Assembly: GCA_023205875.1 (NCBI GenBank)
Contig: CP060772.1
Coordinates: 1 to 64,000, forward strand
Direction of reading: 5' to 3'
DNA from: Chloropicon primus
Lineage: Eukaryota; Chlorophyta; Chloropicophyceae; Chloropicales; Chloropicaceae
DNA: 64,000 bases
The notes beneath the pieces were generated by a model. That model was given only the letters and a program-made list of their open reading frames with translations, was not told the origin of the DNA and ran no database searches. Shown piece after piece: positions 11,901-20,741 of this stretch. Both the position numbers and the translations under genes were made by a program. How positions within the stretch are numbered: the first letter of the stretch is position 1; each line of letters starts with the position of its first letter.

Positions 11901-12772
11901 GAATGGAGGAGGCGGAGGAGAAGCTGCATGAGAAGGACCAGCTGGCTTGCGACCTTGAGGTGAAGCTCTCTACCCTGCAGGCCGAGCTTGCCACCTCCAA
12001 GCAGAAGCACAACGAGATCAAGGCCAAGGCCAGCCAAGTGAAGGCAGAGTTGATGGCCGAGAACACCGCGCTGAAGGACAAGGCCGAGGCCCTTGAGAGA
12101 AAGATAGTCAAGTTGGAGGTGATGAAGGGGGACCCTGAAGACATCAAGGACCAGAGGAAGATGTTGGCCACGCTTCAGAAGGAGTTGAGCCAGGCCGCGT
12201 CGGAGAGCCGGTACTGGAAGCAGCAGACCAAGGAGCTGACTGCGGCTCAGGTGAAGCACGGGAGCAGCGTGGAGAGGATCGCAAAGCTCGAGAGGGACAA
12301 AAAAGACCTGTCCGTGGCCTTGGAAAAGGCTGAGGAGAGATCGGATGAGTTGTCGCTCCAGGTGGCGAACCTGAACGCCCAAGTGTCCTCCACGAACAGC
12401 AAGATAGAGCAGTGCAAGCACGTGGACTTCACGAAGCTCGGGGAGGAGTGCAGCAAGCTCGAGTCCAAGCAGCTCGTTGTGATCGAGAGCCAGGGCGGAA
12501 TCGGCAGGATGATCGATTCCTTCCTGCAGAACCGCCGCCGCATGGCCAAGCTCCAGGCCGTGTACAACGACATGAAATCCAAGGTCGGGAAGCTTGAGGG
12601 TGGGGAGGACGTCTTTGGCAGGCTCAAGAGCGTGAGCGAGTTAGAGTACGACCTGCACTACATGGCGAACAAGAAGAAAAGCTTTGAGTCCAAGTACAAC
12701 GATCTCAAGAAGCAAATCATGGAGACGAAGAGGCCGGCCTCAATCGTTGGGAAGGAGAACTTGTGCGCGTAG
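8999..12772 (+). CDS. Kinesin-7 (CENP-E-like) motor protein
   Basis: An intronless frame of 1,257 residues starting MAENISVCVRVRPLN, a classic kinesin opening with the motor at the N terminus. The ATP-binding P-loop GQTSSGKT is at residues 115-122, switch I NRNSSRSH at 261-268, switch II DLAGSE at 302-307, and the motor ends near residue 400 after FATRTKSVKN. A neck and long coiled coils fill residues about 415-1220, rich in Glu, Lys and Leu heptads, so it should dimerise. The CVRVRPLN start, the neck after the motor and the long coil resemble kinesin-7, used in chromosome congression or phragmoplast/cytokinesis in plants. The subfamily is less certain than the family. Two inserts, a Ser-rich one near residues 45-56 and a charged one near 280-290, are larger than in most kinesins. 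Confidence 0.92.
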   Translation: MAENISVCVRVRPLNDKEKEHGLGWKVDHAGTNISEVAVADHNQSSSSLSSSSCSALGGAAQGSDVVSLAGGEHKYAFDRIYDETWGTKHIYEDVCVPVVDSVVEGFNGTIFAYGQTSSGKTYTMRGSATWESGSAKPAPSATGEENQQSEGGEELGILPLAVRGIFKRIQAASGREFLLRISYMEIYNEDIIDLLAQCNGKDAKTTGQADRRRLLVKERANGGGPYVCGLREEIVRSEDEVAAWLKKGDIHRHVGETKMNRNSSRSHTLFQMVIESRASAGADGSSEDDDAILVSKLTLVDLAGSERLSKTCAEGKRAKEGAYINKSLLTLGTVINKLSEGQHKHIPYRDSKLTRILQTALGGNSKTAMITNITPSVFHMDETHSTLRFATRTKSVKNAAVVNEVLNDDALLKRQQKEIERLRDRLKEKNNGVDIEATEAAIKDMKDHLIEVKEQNKSIEEMLVQERNEKDVMRTDLQHKSRKLENLTTFILNEADANSLGSGRSRRSKRDRMSWCPSSMHHPATSLPAVEEEAAQEATRRASDDLQITLRKSGVEEEREATSEVKLLQEALVKLRKDVTQSRQEVASRDEMLREISLRAESLQSSLGESQTNAARLEQDLSDTRSEFESYKTDAESLLDSVKQAKEETVRELQEYKETATQNIDAVKMEVTAMGESLEKGQEMLSEERKALGLMREAREEAEESLRAKQDAIEDLEGQLKEAIGAAKAGAEKVAALEGSHKELNETLAEMESSKSNLEACLKEREVKEVDLGEQLAALAEDNAFKEGEIQRLKLEIEGLVSEQEERDALVKKLENDKLDSVGLLREMDVLKSDLQKSVKEQEDARACAKDLEAKIAAGASEAQDLRSRAADMAAELETARKELTKEESLREAYEEKSSKLEGLLNESEVRLTSEQSESKKMEGRLRSLTERLNSAVGSQSKLSEDLRVSREDKIAASRRERKMEERMEEAEEKLHEKDQLACDLEVKLSTLQAELATSKQKHNEIKAKASQVKAELMAENTALKDKAEALERKIVKLEVMKGDPEDIKDQRKMLATLQKELSQAASESRYWKQQTKELTAAQVKHGSSVERIAKLERDKKDLSVALEKAEERSDELSLQVANLNAQVSSTNSKIEQCKHVDFTKLGEECSKLESKQLVVIESQGGIGRMIDSFLQNRRRMAKLQAVYNDMKSKVGKLEGGEDVFGRLKSVSELEYDLHYMANKKKSFESKYNDLKKQIMETKRPASIVGKENLCA

Positions 12773-12945
12773 TTGTAAGCAAGTGCCCGCGCCGCGTCAG
12801 TTCTTTTGTGGTGGGCTACTTTCCTTGTATACCATTATTACCCTGAATGTAGAAAAGTACTGTTCGATTGATTGATTTACTATCGTAGTGGTACAAAGTA
12901 TCGGTCGGTGTGTCGCGTCTCCAGGATCCCTCAGGGGTTCCAAAG

Positions 12946-13004
12946 GCAAGGCGGATCCTCGCTCCTCAGCCATTCCAGAACATCAAGGTGACCTCCTGCA
13001 GCAG
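12946..13004. repeat. Copy 1 of a dispersed 60-bp element
   Basis: Starts near CAAGGCGGATCC and ends after GACCTCC. It shares an identical 21-bp core with a copy at 34557-34616 and most of that core with another at 34470-34528. This copy sits between the 3' ends of the convergent kinesin and DPY30 genes, in a 285-bp gap that otherwise shows nothing. Function unknown. Confidence 0.55.
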
Positions 13005-13057
13005 CTCCTTTCGACCTTGGCTCCTCTCCATCATCAGTTACGAGCTTCCCACTGTGC

Positions 13058-13306
13058 TCATACCTTTGGCGGACTAAAAGCCTGCTGCTCGCCCTGCTCC
13101 TTCTTCCTGGTGCTCAGCAAATACTCTCCCAGCCACTTGACGGTCTCAATTTTTTTCCAGTCGTCCGGGAGGTAACCGTTCTCCCAGTCCACGCCCTCCA
13201 GGACTCTCTTCCTCTCCTTGACTATATCGTACATAAGCTTCTCCATTCCTTCCGCCACGACAGGAACCACCGTCTCCTGCAGGTACTTCCTGTGCTCCCC
13301 CTCCAT
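13058..13306 (-). CDS. Small DPY30-motif protein
   Basis: The ATG at 13306 gives 82 residues beginning MEGEHRKYLQETVVP. The stretch YLQETVVPVVAEGMEKLM followed by WLGEYLLS matches the DPY30/RIIa-type dimerisation motif (compare YL.QTVVPIL..GL and the Phe/Trp-Leu-Ala-Ser-Tyr-Leu-Leu end of DPY30). About 25 residues including EGVDWENGYLPDDWKK are inserted between the two helices, where DPY30 has a short turn. Such proteins dock on amphipathic helices, either in the Set1/MLL histone methylase complex or in flagellar radial spokes and related structures. The frame is open further upstream, but that region is a purine-rich simple repeat and has no better ATG. An extra upstream exon cannot be excluded, since DPY30 itself is 99 residues. 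Confidence 0.65.
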   Translation of the reverse strand: MEGEHRKYLQETVVPVVAEGMEKLMYDIVKERKRVLEGVDWENGYLPDDWKKIETVKWLGEYLLSTRKKEQGEQQAFSPPKV

Positions 13307-14215
13307 CTCTCTGCCTACCTCTGTCTCTCTCACTGTGTGTGTCTCTGTCTCTCTCTTGGGATAACTGTCCCTTCCGAGGCCCTGGTCTCTCACGCAGAGG
13401 TCCAAAGGGTGGAGCCTCTCACTCGCTTGTTCCCCGAACGGAACGCTTCCCTTGTGGAGCCCACTCCTTTCCTCCTCACTCCCAAGTCAAACGGAGGAGA
13501 CGCAAGGCAAGGCAAGGCAAGGCAAGGCAAGGCAAGGTGTTGTCTTGGTACGGGACAAGAAGAGGGAAGGACGGTATCTTGGCCCTCGTCGTGTCGATGG
13601 ATGCGTCCCGCAAAGGAAACGAAACCAAACAGGAAACCCAAGGCTCTCTTGCCTTGAACTCCACTGCTGAAGTCGCAGCTCCTCCAACGGGTTCGGGGTC
13701 CTCCTCCTTCATTCTGGATAAGAATAACAATATTGTAAACAATTTTGGATAAGAGTTATACTATTGCAAACAATTCTGGATAAGAGTTACAATATTGCAA
13801 ACAATTCTGGAGTGAAGATCCTTTTCCTTAAAACCCAAACCAGGGTAAGGTTTAGGGTTCCTTCCTTGTTCTTCGTTTTGTTGTCCTGAAGGACATTCCT
13901 TCGTTGTCCTTGGGTTGGCATTCCTCTATCCTGTGCCAAGGGGACAGGCCCCTCCTCTCCCTCCCTTCCCTTCCCTTCCCTTCCCTTCCCTCGCACTCCA
14001 GTCCAGTCCACTCCACTCCGAGACCGAGAGAGAAGCTTGAGCTTGAGCTTCATCCTCCATCGTTGTCGGCGTGGTATGGTGCAACGACCGCGGAACACGA
14101 AAGCATCCGATTGATTGAAGAGCACACGCGAAGCGAACGACCTCGTACTCGTACTCGGTGGTTCGGTCTAGGCTCTGACGGTCTGGACGGGAGGAGAAAC
14201 GGAAAGTGGCAAGGT
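13307..14215. other. Divergent intergenic region with (GGCAA)n and a 31-bp tandem repeat
   Basis: Lies between the starts of the DPY30 gene (minus) and the secreted protein gene (plus). It contains CT/GA-rich sequence (13310-13370), a pentanucleotide GGCAA repeat (about 13503-13537), a 31-bp tandem repeat listed separately, a lone TTTAGGG at about 13850, and TTCCC repeats (about 13965-13990). Frames here look non-coding. Promoters for both genes should be here. Confidence 0.45.
13715..13811. repeat. 31-bp tandem repeat, three copies
   Basis: TGGATAAG recurs at 13717, 13748 and 13779, with a partial fourth start at about 13810. Each unit is AT-rich (GGATAAGAGTTAYAATATTGCAAACAAT type, shown here only in part) and holds a CAATATTG or close palindrome. 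The AT content contrasts with the GC-rich surroundings. It lies about 400 bp upstream of the gene at 14216, so a regulatory role is possible but unproven. Confidence 0.7.
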
Positions 14216-15589
14216 ATGGCAAGGTATTGTGCCAAGGGGGTGAAAGGGGGAAGCTTTGGGGTCTTGGCCCTCGCCCTTGTCCTGTGCTTCGTCACGCAAC
14301 ATCATGTCGAGGGAGGGAGGGACTTGAGGTGGGACACATCGGCAGCTTCGGCTTGGGACCAACAAACAAACCAGAACGAGATCCAGCTTCCGAAACTGAT
14401 TGGCACGGATGTCCGTTGCCGGGATCCTATCACTGGTTTGGATGATGTCTGCATCGGACTGGATTACTTGCCGAGTTTCGAGGACTCTGACCTTGGACTC
14501 GTGTCGTATGGCATCAACTACACCGGGGTCGTCCAGATGGCAGGCTTGAGTGCTTACGATAAGGAGAGGCACGTGTTGGTGCTGTATGGAGCCGCGGAGA
14601 AAACCAAGCAGACCAGAGTGCTCTCGCTTGATGCCAGAACATCGGAGGAGGTCAATGCCGATGTCCCTGTTCCCGTCACAAGCTTTGGTTTCATCGGCAT
14701 TGGCATCAGACTGGGACGCGACTCGGTTGGGAAGCGTACAATCGTAGTGGGTCCGAACACGTCGCCGCAGGAGAGCGTCTTGTCTCACGGTTTCTACGAA
14801 GTTTTAGACGACTCGAGGGAGGCTAGGTCCCTGGGGTACAACCTGGAGGATGCCGTGCCCAGAGGGTTCTTCGAGCTGGGTTACCTTGAGGTGATGGGGA
14901 CGCAGCTGGGGGTCTACGAGGAGGAGAGGGGCGTGTTTTGGTTGGGCCTCGCTAGGAATTCTACGGCAACCAAGTCGGTGGAGTTTCTCTTGGTCGGCAT
15001 AGACGTGGACCACGGCACTACGGCAAATGCTCTGACGTTCCCGTTCGGAGACTGCGAGGTCCTTGGGCCGATGGTGTGGCAGGAGGAGACCAAGAGGATC
15101 CTGATGCCGACGTTCAAGACGGGGACCAGGGACATTATAATTGGGTCCATTGATCCGATGGAAGGAACCTGCACACAGGTTACGGCCCTGCCACTCGCCC
15201 TGCTGCCTTATGCCGGCTTCATGACCTTCCCACCCAACCAGACGGAGCCTACGGTCACCTTGCTCGTGAACGCGGACGCTGACGAGGAAGATGAGTTGCT
15301 CCTCGCTTCCTCTTTGCACCACCCCGACGATGGCGACGTTCTCTCCCTGCCTCAGGGCGTCGTGGCGGGTTCACTGCAGCACCCAAGCTTTCTCGCGAGC
15401 TTGAGACCGATGTCCGCCGAGGGGGAGGACTTGGGCGTGTGGAGGGGAGAGCCAAGCAAGGCCACCAAGGCGCAGAAGCTCGTGAACTTTGATCTTGCCA
15501 CCGGGGAGGTCACGAGCGAGTCGCAAGTCATTTGCTCCTCGGGCTCTCAAGTCGATCCCTGCCCTGGTCAATTGCATTGGGCAATCTGA
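14216..15589 (+). CDS. Secreted or lumenal protein of unknown function
   Basis: The ATG at 14216 gives 457 residues. The N terminus MARYCAKGVKGGSFGVLALA continues into a hydrophobic core ending near THHVEGG, a likely signal peptide, which is why I prefer this start to the longer open frame from 13904. The mature part has regularly spaced beta-like segments (for example VLVLYGAAEKTK, KRTIVVGPNT, GVFWLGLARN, KRILMPTFK, DIIIGSID), each about 45-60 residues apart, which suggests a beta-propeller. Several N-glycosylation sequons are visible (NYT, NST, NQT). Cysteines near the ends could form disulphides. I do not recognise a family. Confidence 0.6.
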   Translation: MARYCAKGVKGGSFGVLALALVLCFVTQHHVEGGRDLRWDTSAASAWDQQTNQNEIQLPKLIGTDVRCRDPITGLDDVCIGLDYLPSFEDSDLGLVSYGINYTGVVQMAGLSAYDKERHVLVLYGAAEKTKQTRVLSLDARTSEEVNADVPVPVTSFGFIGIGIRLGRDSVGKRTIVVGPNTSPQESVLSHGFYEVLDDSREARSLGYNLEDAVPRGFFELGYLEVMGTQLGVYEEERGVFWLGLARNSTATKSVEFLLVGIDVDHGTTANALTFPFGDCEVLGPMVWQEETKRILMPTFKTGTRDIIIGSIDPMEGTCTQVTALPLALLPYAGFMTFPPNQTEPTVTLLVNADADEEDELLLASSLHHPDDGDVLSLPQGVVAGSLQHPSFLASLRPMSAEGEDLGVWRGEPSKATKAQKLVNFDLATGEVTSESQVICSSGSQVDPCPGQLHWAI

Positions 15590-15629
15590 TGCAACAAGTA
15601 TGATCAGCGGATGTAGATATAGATTCGAA

Positions 15630-15907
15630 GACTCTTTGGAAAGGGCAAGAGATCAGGAGAGCAAGAGAGCAAGAGAGATTGGACCATGGATTCGATCCAC
15701 CCCCGCCCCCTCCTTAAATCCATCCATCCATCGATCCCATCATCATCATCATCATCGCCATCATAATCCTCTTTCCCCTCCTCATTCTCATCAAGTGAAG
15801 ACTCTTCGGAAAGGGCAAGAGATCAGGAGAGCAAGACAGCAAGAGAGATTGGACCATGGATTCGATCCACCCCCGCCCCCTCCTTAAATCCATCCATCCA
15901 TCGATCC

Positions 15908-15944
<37 letters not shown>

Positions 15945-16095
15945 GCCATCATAATCCTCTTTCCCCTCCTCATTCTCATCAAGTGAAGACTCTTCGGAAA
16001 GGGCAAGAGATCAGGAGAGCAAGACAGCAAGAGAGATTGGACCATGGATTCGATCCACCCCCGCCCCCTCCTTAAATCCATCCATCCATCGATCC

Positions 16096-16132
<37 letters not shown>

Positions 16133-16250
16133 GCCATCATAATCCTCTTTCCCCTCCTCATTCTCATCAAGTGAAGGCTCTTCGGAAAGGGCAAGAGAGC
16201 AAGAGAGCAAGAGAGCAAGAGAGATTGGACCATGGATTCGATCCACCCCC
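15630..16250. repeat. Minisatellite of 170-188 bp with nested (ATC)n microsatellite
   Basis: The start motif GACTCTTCGGAAAGGGCAAG (or a one-base variant) occurs at 15630, 15800, 15988 and 16176, giving units of 170, 188 and 188 bp and a last shortened unit. The 18-bp length difference equals six ATC triplets in the internal ATC/CAT run. Open frames across it arise from the repeat only. It lies between the secreted protein gene and the C10 gene. Confidence 0.85.
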
Positions 16251-16465
16251 GCCCCTCCCTTCCTCTCTCCCTCTCCTTCCTCCTCTCCCTCCGGTGCAAT
16301 GCCGCCCAATGGACTTTTTTCGACATCTTCAATGTTGTGGAGGGTTTTCGAGGGTTTCAGTTTTTGCGAAGGAGGCGAGCCGAGAGCGAGAGGCAACCCC
16401 TGACACGAGGACCAGCAACCCAACGTAGAGGCAGTGACCTTCACTTGACTTGACTTGATTTCAAC

Positions 16466-17062
16466 ATGGCGGCACCCAACATGTTTGCAGCGGCAGGGCC
16501 CGCAGTGGAACTCTCCCTCGACCAGGCGAAAGGTAAGCACAAAACACAAAGCCCTCACAAGCTCATGGTCATGCTCAAGGTTTCACCATCGTCTTGCACA
16601 GAATTCGTCATCACGCGTTGAAAGAGTTTGCTCTGACACTTGCTTGCTTTTGTCCCTCCCTCTCCCCCCTCTCTCACTCTCTCTGCGCTTTTCTTCGCGA
16701 AACGAATGATATGATATTGATAATTGATCGTGATAGCTGCGGTGACGAAGATGACGGACCTTTTGGAGGCACCAGAGAACGTGGCGCTCCTTGACAAGGC
16801 GAAGGCGACCGCAGGGGAGGACGTGATGCAGTACATGATGGTTGTCCTCCCCACCGCTTGTCAGATCTTGGCACCGTGTCTTGCGGAGTTTGGTTTCTCG
16901 CCCGACCAGGCTGGAGCCATGGGATTGTTGCAGGCCTTGGAGAAGCACAAGACCGACCCTGAGATCGAGGCGAAGGGCAGGAGCCTCAAGTCCAAGTTCA
17001 TCCCGGAAAACTTGGCCCCAATGCTTCAGTCTATGATGGGCATGGGAGCGCCAGGAATGTAG
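16466..17062 (+). CDS. Protein C10 (C12orf57/GRCC10) homologue (two exons)
   Basis: Exon 1 is 16466-16532, exon 2 is 16737-17062. The 204-bp intron has a GTAAGC donor and a GATAG acceptor, and the join SLDQAK|AAVTKMTD keeps frame for a protein of 130 residues. The order of conserved pieces, LDQAKAAVTKM, LEAPENVALLDKA, VVLPTACQI, GFSPDQAGAM and KTDPEIEAKGRSLKSKFIP, follows human C12orf57 (126 residues) along its full length. The protein is a small helical cytosolic protein conserved from animals to protists. Its molecular role is poorly known. The C terminus is Met/Gly-rich. Confidence 0.85.
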
Positions 17063-17354
17063 AGGCAGAGTTGTATTTAACTGAACAAACAGATAGATGG
17101 ATGGGTCGGTCGGTCGCGAAGAGACTCTGTCTCTGTCTTGATCGATGGACGCCCGCGAGGGAAAGAGTCTAGAGAAAGACCTGCACAATGATTGAAAGCT
17201 TGTAATTCACAACTCTCACAACTTGTCGCGTGGATTGGATTCGCTGTGCCTCAAGCAAGTACGCACGGCGGAGGCGAGGAGGCGTAACACCGTGTTACGC
17301 TGTGTGTGTTGAGGAATAGGGTTACTTTATTTTATTTGCGTTCGTCTCATTGAT
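17063..17354. other. Convergent gap between C10 and TMEM33 genes with a perfect palindrome
   Basis: A 292-bp gap between two convergent genes. At 17282-17300, GCGTAACAC and GTGTTACGC form nine-base arms around one base. Such a dyad between two 3' ends could take part in transcript 3'-end formation or be chance. No gene seen. Confidence 0.35.
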
Positions 17355-18928
17355 TCACCTCAAGAAGAATTGCTGGATGTAGGCCAGAGGTTGCTGAAGC
17401 TGAGGCACGAAGCGGATGAGGTACGGTTGCACGAACCTCGCGTCGATGTGACCCCAGACCATTCGGTGGTACTGTCAAGCCAAAAGAAACAAGATTGAGA
17501 AGAAGAAGAGGTGTCAGATCCTTGTGGTTTCCAAGCAGCCGGGGCAGGGAAGTCAGTAGTACTCACGTAGCTTGATTCTGGACTCTTGTATCTCATCTTC
17601 AACGTGTTGAAGATCATGAAAACGAGCATGATGGATCTCATTCGGGTGAAGAGCCTCACCACGACCGAGAAGAAGAGTCCAATCTCCATGGCGGCGTTGA
17701 ACACCAAAGCCTCCTTCTGCGCATTCCTGAGCGCATCAAACACTTTGTGCAAAAGTTTCTTCCACACGAAAGTCTTGGTTATCGCGGGACTGCTCGCCAT
17801 GTAGGTTATGGCGTGATACAGAGCAAGGCAAGTGAACGGCGCAAGCGCGATCTGTTCCCATCCGGCAAGGACAAAGGACAAAGAAACAGATGAAGAGGTG
17901 TCCAGATGTAACGTAACGTCAGCACACCGTTCGAGTTACCCCATGAGACGCGGCGTCTCGCAACAACGCATCGTATCGTATCGTATCAACCTCTGCTTAC
18001 CGTGAACGGGGGGTGGGAAGAGACAGCCATGGCCACGAACATGTAATGAAAGTCCGTGGACAGTTGCACGGGTGTGAACCAATTCTTCATCCTCTCGAAA
18101 AACATCGCAAGCGCCTCTTTCGAGAAGCCTATGCCAGAGACCGGAGGGAAGCCGTTCCGCGCGTGAAGCTTCACCACGCTCGTGGCGACGACGCTCTGCA
18201 GACACAACCGGTAAAACCTGTAACTGGCTTGGAAGCCAAACAGTGGCAGGATGTATGCAATGGAGCATAGAATCGTCGCAAGGTGTCCAAGAAACAGAAA
18301 CAATGGCTTTGCATTCCCTGAACCAAAGAACTTGGACAAGCTGGAAGAAAACCTGCAACAACAGGCAGAGAGGAGGAACAACAAGTGTCAGTCCACAACG
18401 ACAAGAAGAAGAAGAACAAGAAGAAGGACGGGATGAGATGGATGGACACCATTCTAAAGCATCATCACGAGTATCGACTCGACACAAAGACACACCACAG
18501 CTTCCTTCCTTCCACAACACTCGTCCTAGTCTCCAACACAAAACACACAACTCTCTCTCTCTCATTCTCTCATTCTCATTCTCATTCTCTCTCTGCCTCA
18601 CTCTCTCTCTCTCTCTCTGCCTCTCCATGGAGCGAGTGCGTGATCATGGCTTCGGCATCAAGCGACGCCGTCCACCATCCCATCCAACTCACTCTCCTTC
18701 CCTCCTTCCCTCGATCCACCTGGATCCCTGGATCCCTGGACTCGATCTCTTCGTCGTTCGTTCGTTCGTTTTGTTTGTTTGTTTGTTTGTTTGCTTTTTT
18801 TTTTCTTACGTTTTGTTTTGTTGCGTCTTGGAAGGTGTATCCTTCTCGTTCTCGTTCTCATTGTCGTTCTTGTTCGAGGAGGAGGCGGCCTCCTCTCTCT
18901 CTCTCTCTCTCTTCTCCTTCAACGCCAT
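17355..18928 (-). CDS. TMEM33/Pom33 family membrane protein (four exons)
   Basis: Exons, in coding order: 18928-18810, 18352-18001, 17851-17567, 17471-17355. Donors read GTAAGA, GTAAGC and GTGAGT; acceptors TTGCAG, GAACAG and GACAG. All joins keep frame and give 290 residues. The N terminus is charged and Asn/Glu-rich. Hydrophobic helices follow (LCSIAYILPLFGF, YMFVAMAV, IALAPFTCLALYHAITYM, FFSVVVRLFT...MLVFMIFNTL). The end LKMRYKSPESSYYHRMVWGH aligns with LTLRYSSRRNPYCRTLFNEL of human TMEM33, and the amphipathic C-terminal helix matches Pom33. These proteins sit in the ER and nuclear envelope, where they shape tubules and help build nuclear pores. Length is close to the usual 245-290. The weakest point is exon 1, which was chosen by phase and donor signal. 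Confidence 0.82.
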
Positions 18929-19515
18929 CGCTCTCTCTCTCTCTGCTCTGCTCTGCTCTGCTCTCCTCAGGGAAACACACAACAACACGACACGAACGAC
19001 GAACAAAGGTGGGAAGGAACGAACACGGGGAGGGAATAAAGAGCTTCCTCGTCTTCTGGGCTTTCGAGTGAGCCCTTGATGGAGAAAGATGACGCTCTGG
19101 TGAACATGGTGGAGACTAAAACGAATGGATTCTACTCTGTCTTGCTTCTGTGATTGCCAGTGATACAGGGGAGTGAGGGACGGGATAAGGTGAGGCGGGG
19201 GTGAAGGGAGGCATGGATGGAAGAATTGTGTTCTGGTCTTTCGAATAAGCTCTTGCTTGATTGGTTTGACTCAAGGGAGGCTCCGTTATTGGATTGATTC
19301 GAGGAGGGAAGCGAGGCTTGGAAGGAGTGAGGCCATGGAGAGGAGTGCTTGTGTCCTGAGGCGGGAAGAGGGGAGGAATTGAGGGGGTTGGGAATGAAAG
19401 GAAGACGATTGGGAACTGTCCAGGCCATTCCTCCCATTGTTTGAGAACTTTGACGGAAAGAGATGGGAGCTTGAGGTCTTCAGAGTAGTGGTTGGTAGGA
19501 ACCTCAGGCCGAGCA
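18929..19515. other. Divergent intergenic region between TMEM33 and GDPD genes
   Basis: CT-rich simple sequence borders the TMEM33 start (18935-18970). From about 19060 on there are GA-rich stretches and no convincing frame. Promoters of both genes are expected here. Nothing else seen. Confidence 0.4.
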
Positions 19516-20741
19516 ATGCTTCGAAGGGGACAGCTTGATACGCAGTGAGTAGTCCCTTGATTCGTGTGAACACGATTTGGAGTTGTCCTGACTTGTTTCG
19601 CTTTCGCAGGTACCCCTCTCTCGGCGGAGGAAGCCGAAGGGACTGGAGAGTCGGGCCCGGGCGGTCGAAGAAGAAGAGAAGAAGAGGAGACCTTGGTGGA
19701 AGATTCCTCAACTTTTTGTCCACCTCAACGCCAACAAGCCTCGCTGCATTAGCGCTCCTCCTCCTCTTCACCGCCTTCACTCTCTTTGCGTACGTTTACC
19801 TGAGCGGGAACACTGCAGAGGAGAGCCGAACGCAGACCGAGGAGAGCGATGATGGTGGCGGTGGCTTCCCTTACGAGCCAAGCGAGCTGTTTTGCGAAAG
19901 GAGGTCCCTGCCTTTGGTCTGCGCACACGGAGGTGACTCCGCCAATGCAACGCCAAACACTGAGTTTGCCTTCTATGCGGCACTGAAGGGGGGGATAAAG
20001 TGCGCCGAGGTCGACGTCGCGGCGAGCAAGGATGGTGAGCTTTTCGTGCTCCATCGCAGGGAACTGGAGGTGCTCTTGTCGCAGGAAGGCCTGGAGCCCG
20101 CGGTGCTGAGAGATCGGCCGGCAAAGGTGGAGGAGTTCACCTCCAAGGAGATCGCAGCCATGCGATTCAAGGGAGGCGAAAGAGTTCTCAAGGCCAGGGA
20201 CATCGTGAACGTCCTTCGATCCGACGAGAGGATGGAGACGATTATTCTGGACGTCAAGACTCACCCCATGGACGGGGCTTCGGCGGGGGAGAACGCGGAG
20301 GAGATGGTGGACCTGGTGGTGAGACTGCTGGAGGAGACGGGGTGCCACAAGGACAAGTGCATTGTTTGGGCCAAGAGCGACGCTGTGATTGATGGCGTGT
20401 ACGATCGGCTGCCCCAACTGAGCCTCGGCATGACGGTGATGAACGAGACTCAGGAGAACAGGGACCAAGGGATGGACCAACCCGATCGGCTAGAGAAGAC
20501 CTCTTCTCCCCGGAACCTCGCAGTCCACTGGGAGACGGCCGGGAAGCCAGGCTTTGTGCAGGGGGCGCAGAAAAACTTGGGGAAAACCGTCTTCGGCTGG
20601 ACGGCGAACAACGATGCCATCACAAAAGTTTTGCTTGACAGCGCGGTGGACGGCATCGTGACCAACTTCCCGAAGAAGGTTCAACACCAGGCCGTATCGG
20701 CGGCCGACAAGTGCAAGAAGAACAAAGGTGAATTAAAATAA
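19516..20741 (+). CDS. GDPD-like membrane protein (glycerophosphodiester phosphodiesterase fold; two exons)
   Basis: Exon 1 is 19516-19544, exon 2 is 19610-20741. A 65-bp intron with GTGAGT donor and TTCGCAG acceptor joins MLRRGQLDT to QYPSLGGG in frame, 386 residues in all. The longer frame without splicing has no ATG. A basic N terminus precedes a membrane helix (about residues 58-80), then the GDPD TIM-barrel starts at VCAHGGDSANATPNTEFAF. Glu and Asp of CAEVDVAASKDGE, which bind metal in the family, are present, and the later His is kept in LHRRELEVL. The usual HRG is HGG and the usual HD is HR, so activity is in doubt. It should face the lumen or outside as a type II protein. The 3' part from 19881 lies in a segmental duplication. 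Confidence 0.7.

Noticed and set aside
13476-13742. Possible first exon for the DPY30 gene starting MKEEDPEPVGGAATS
   Set aside because: A GC-AG donor could exist after VEFK, but no acceptor in the right phase or with a pyrimidine tract was found before the DPY30 motif.
15800-16200. CRISPR-like array
   Set aside because: The spaced repeats are a minisatellite with near-identical units of 170-188 bp and no unique spacers; the genome is eukaryotic.
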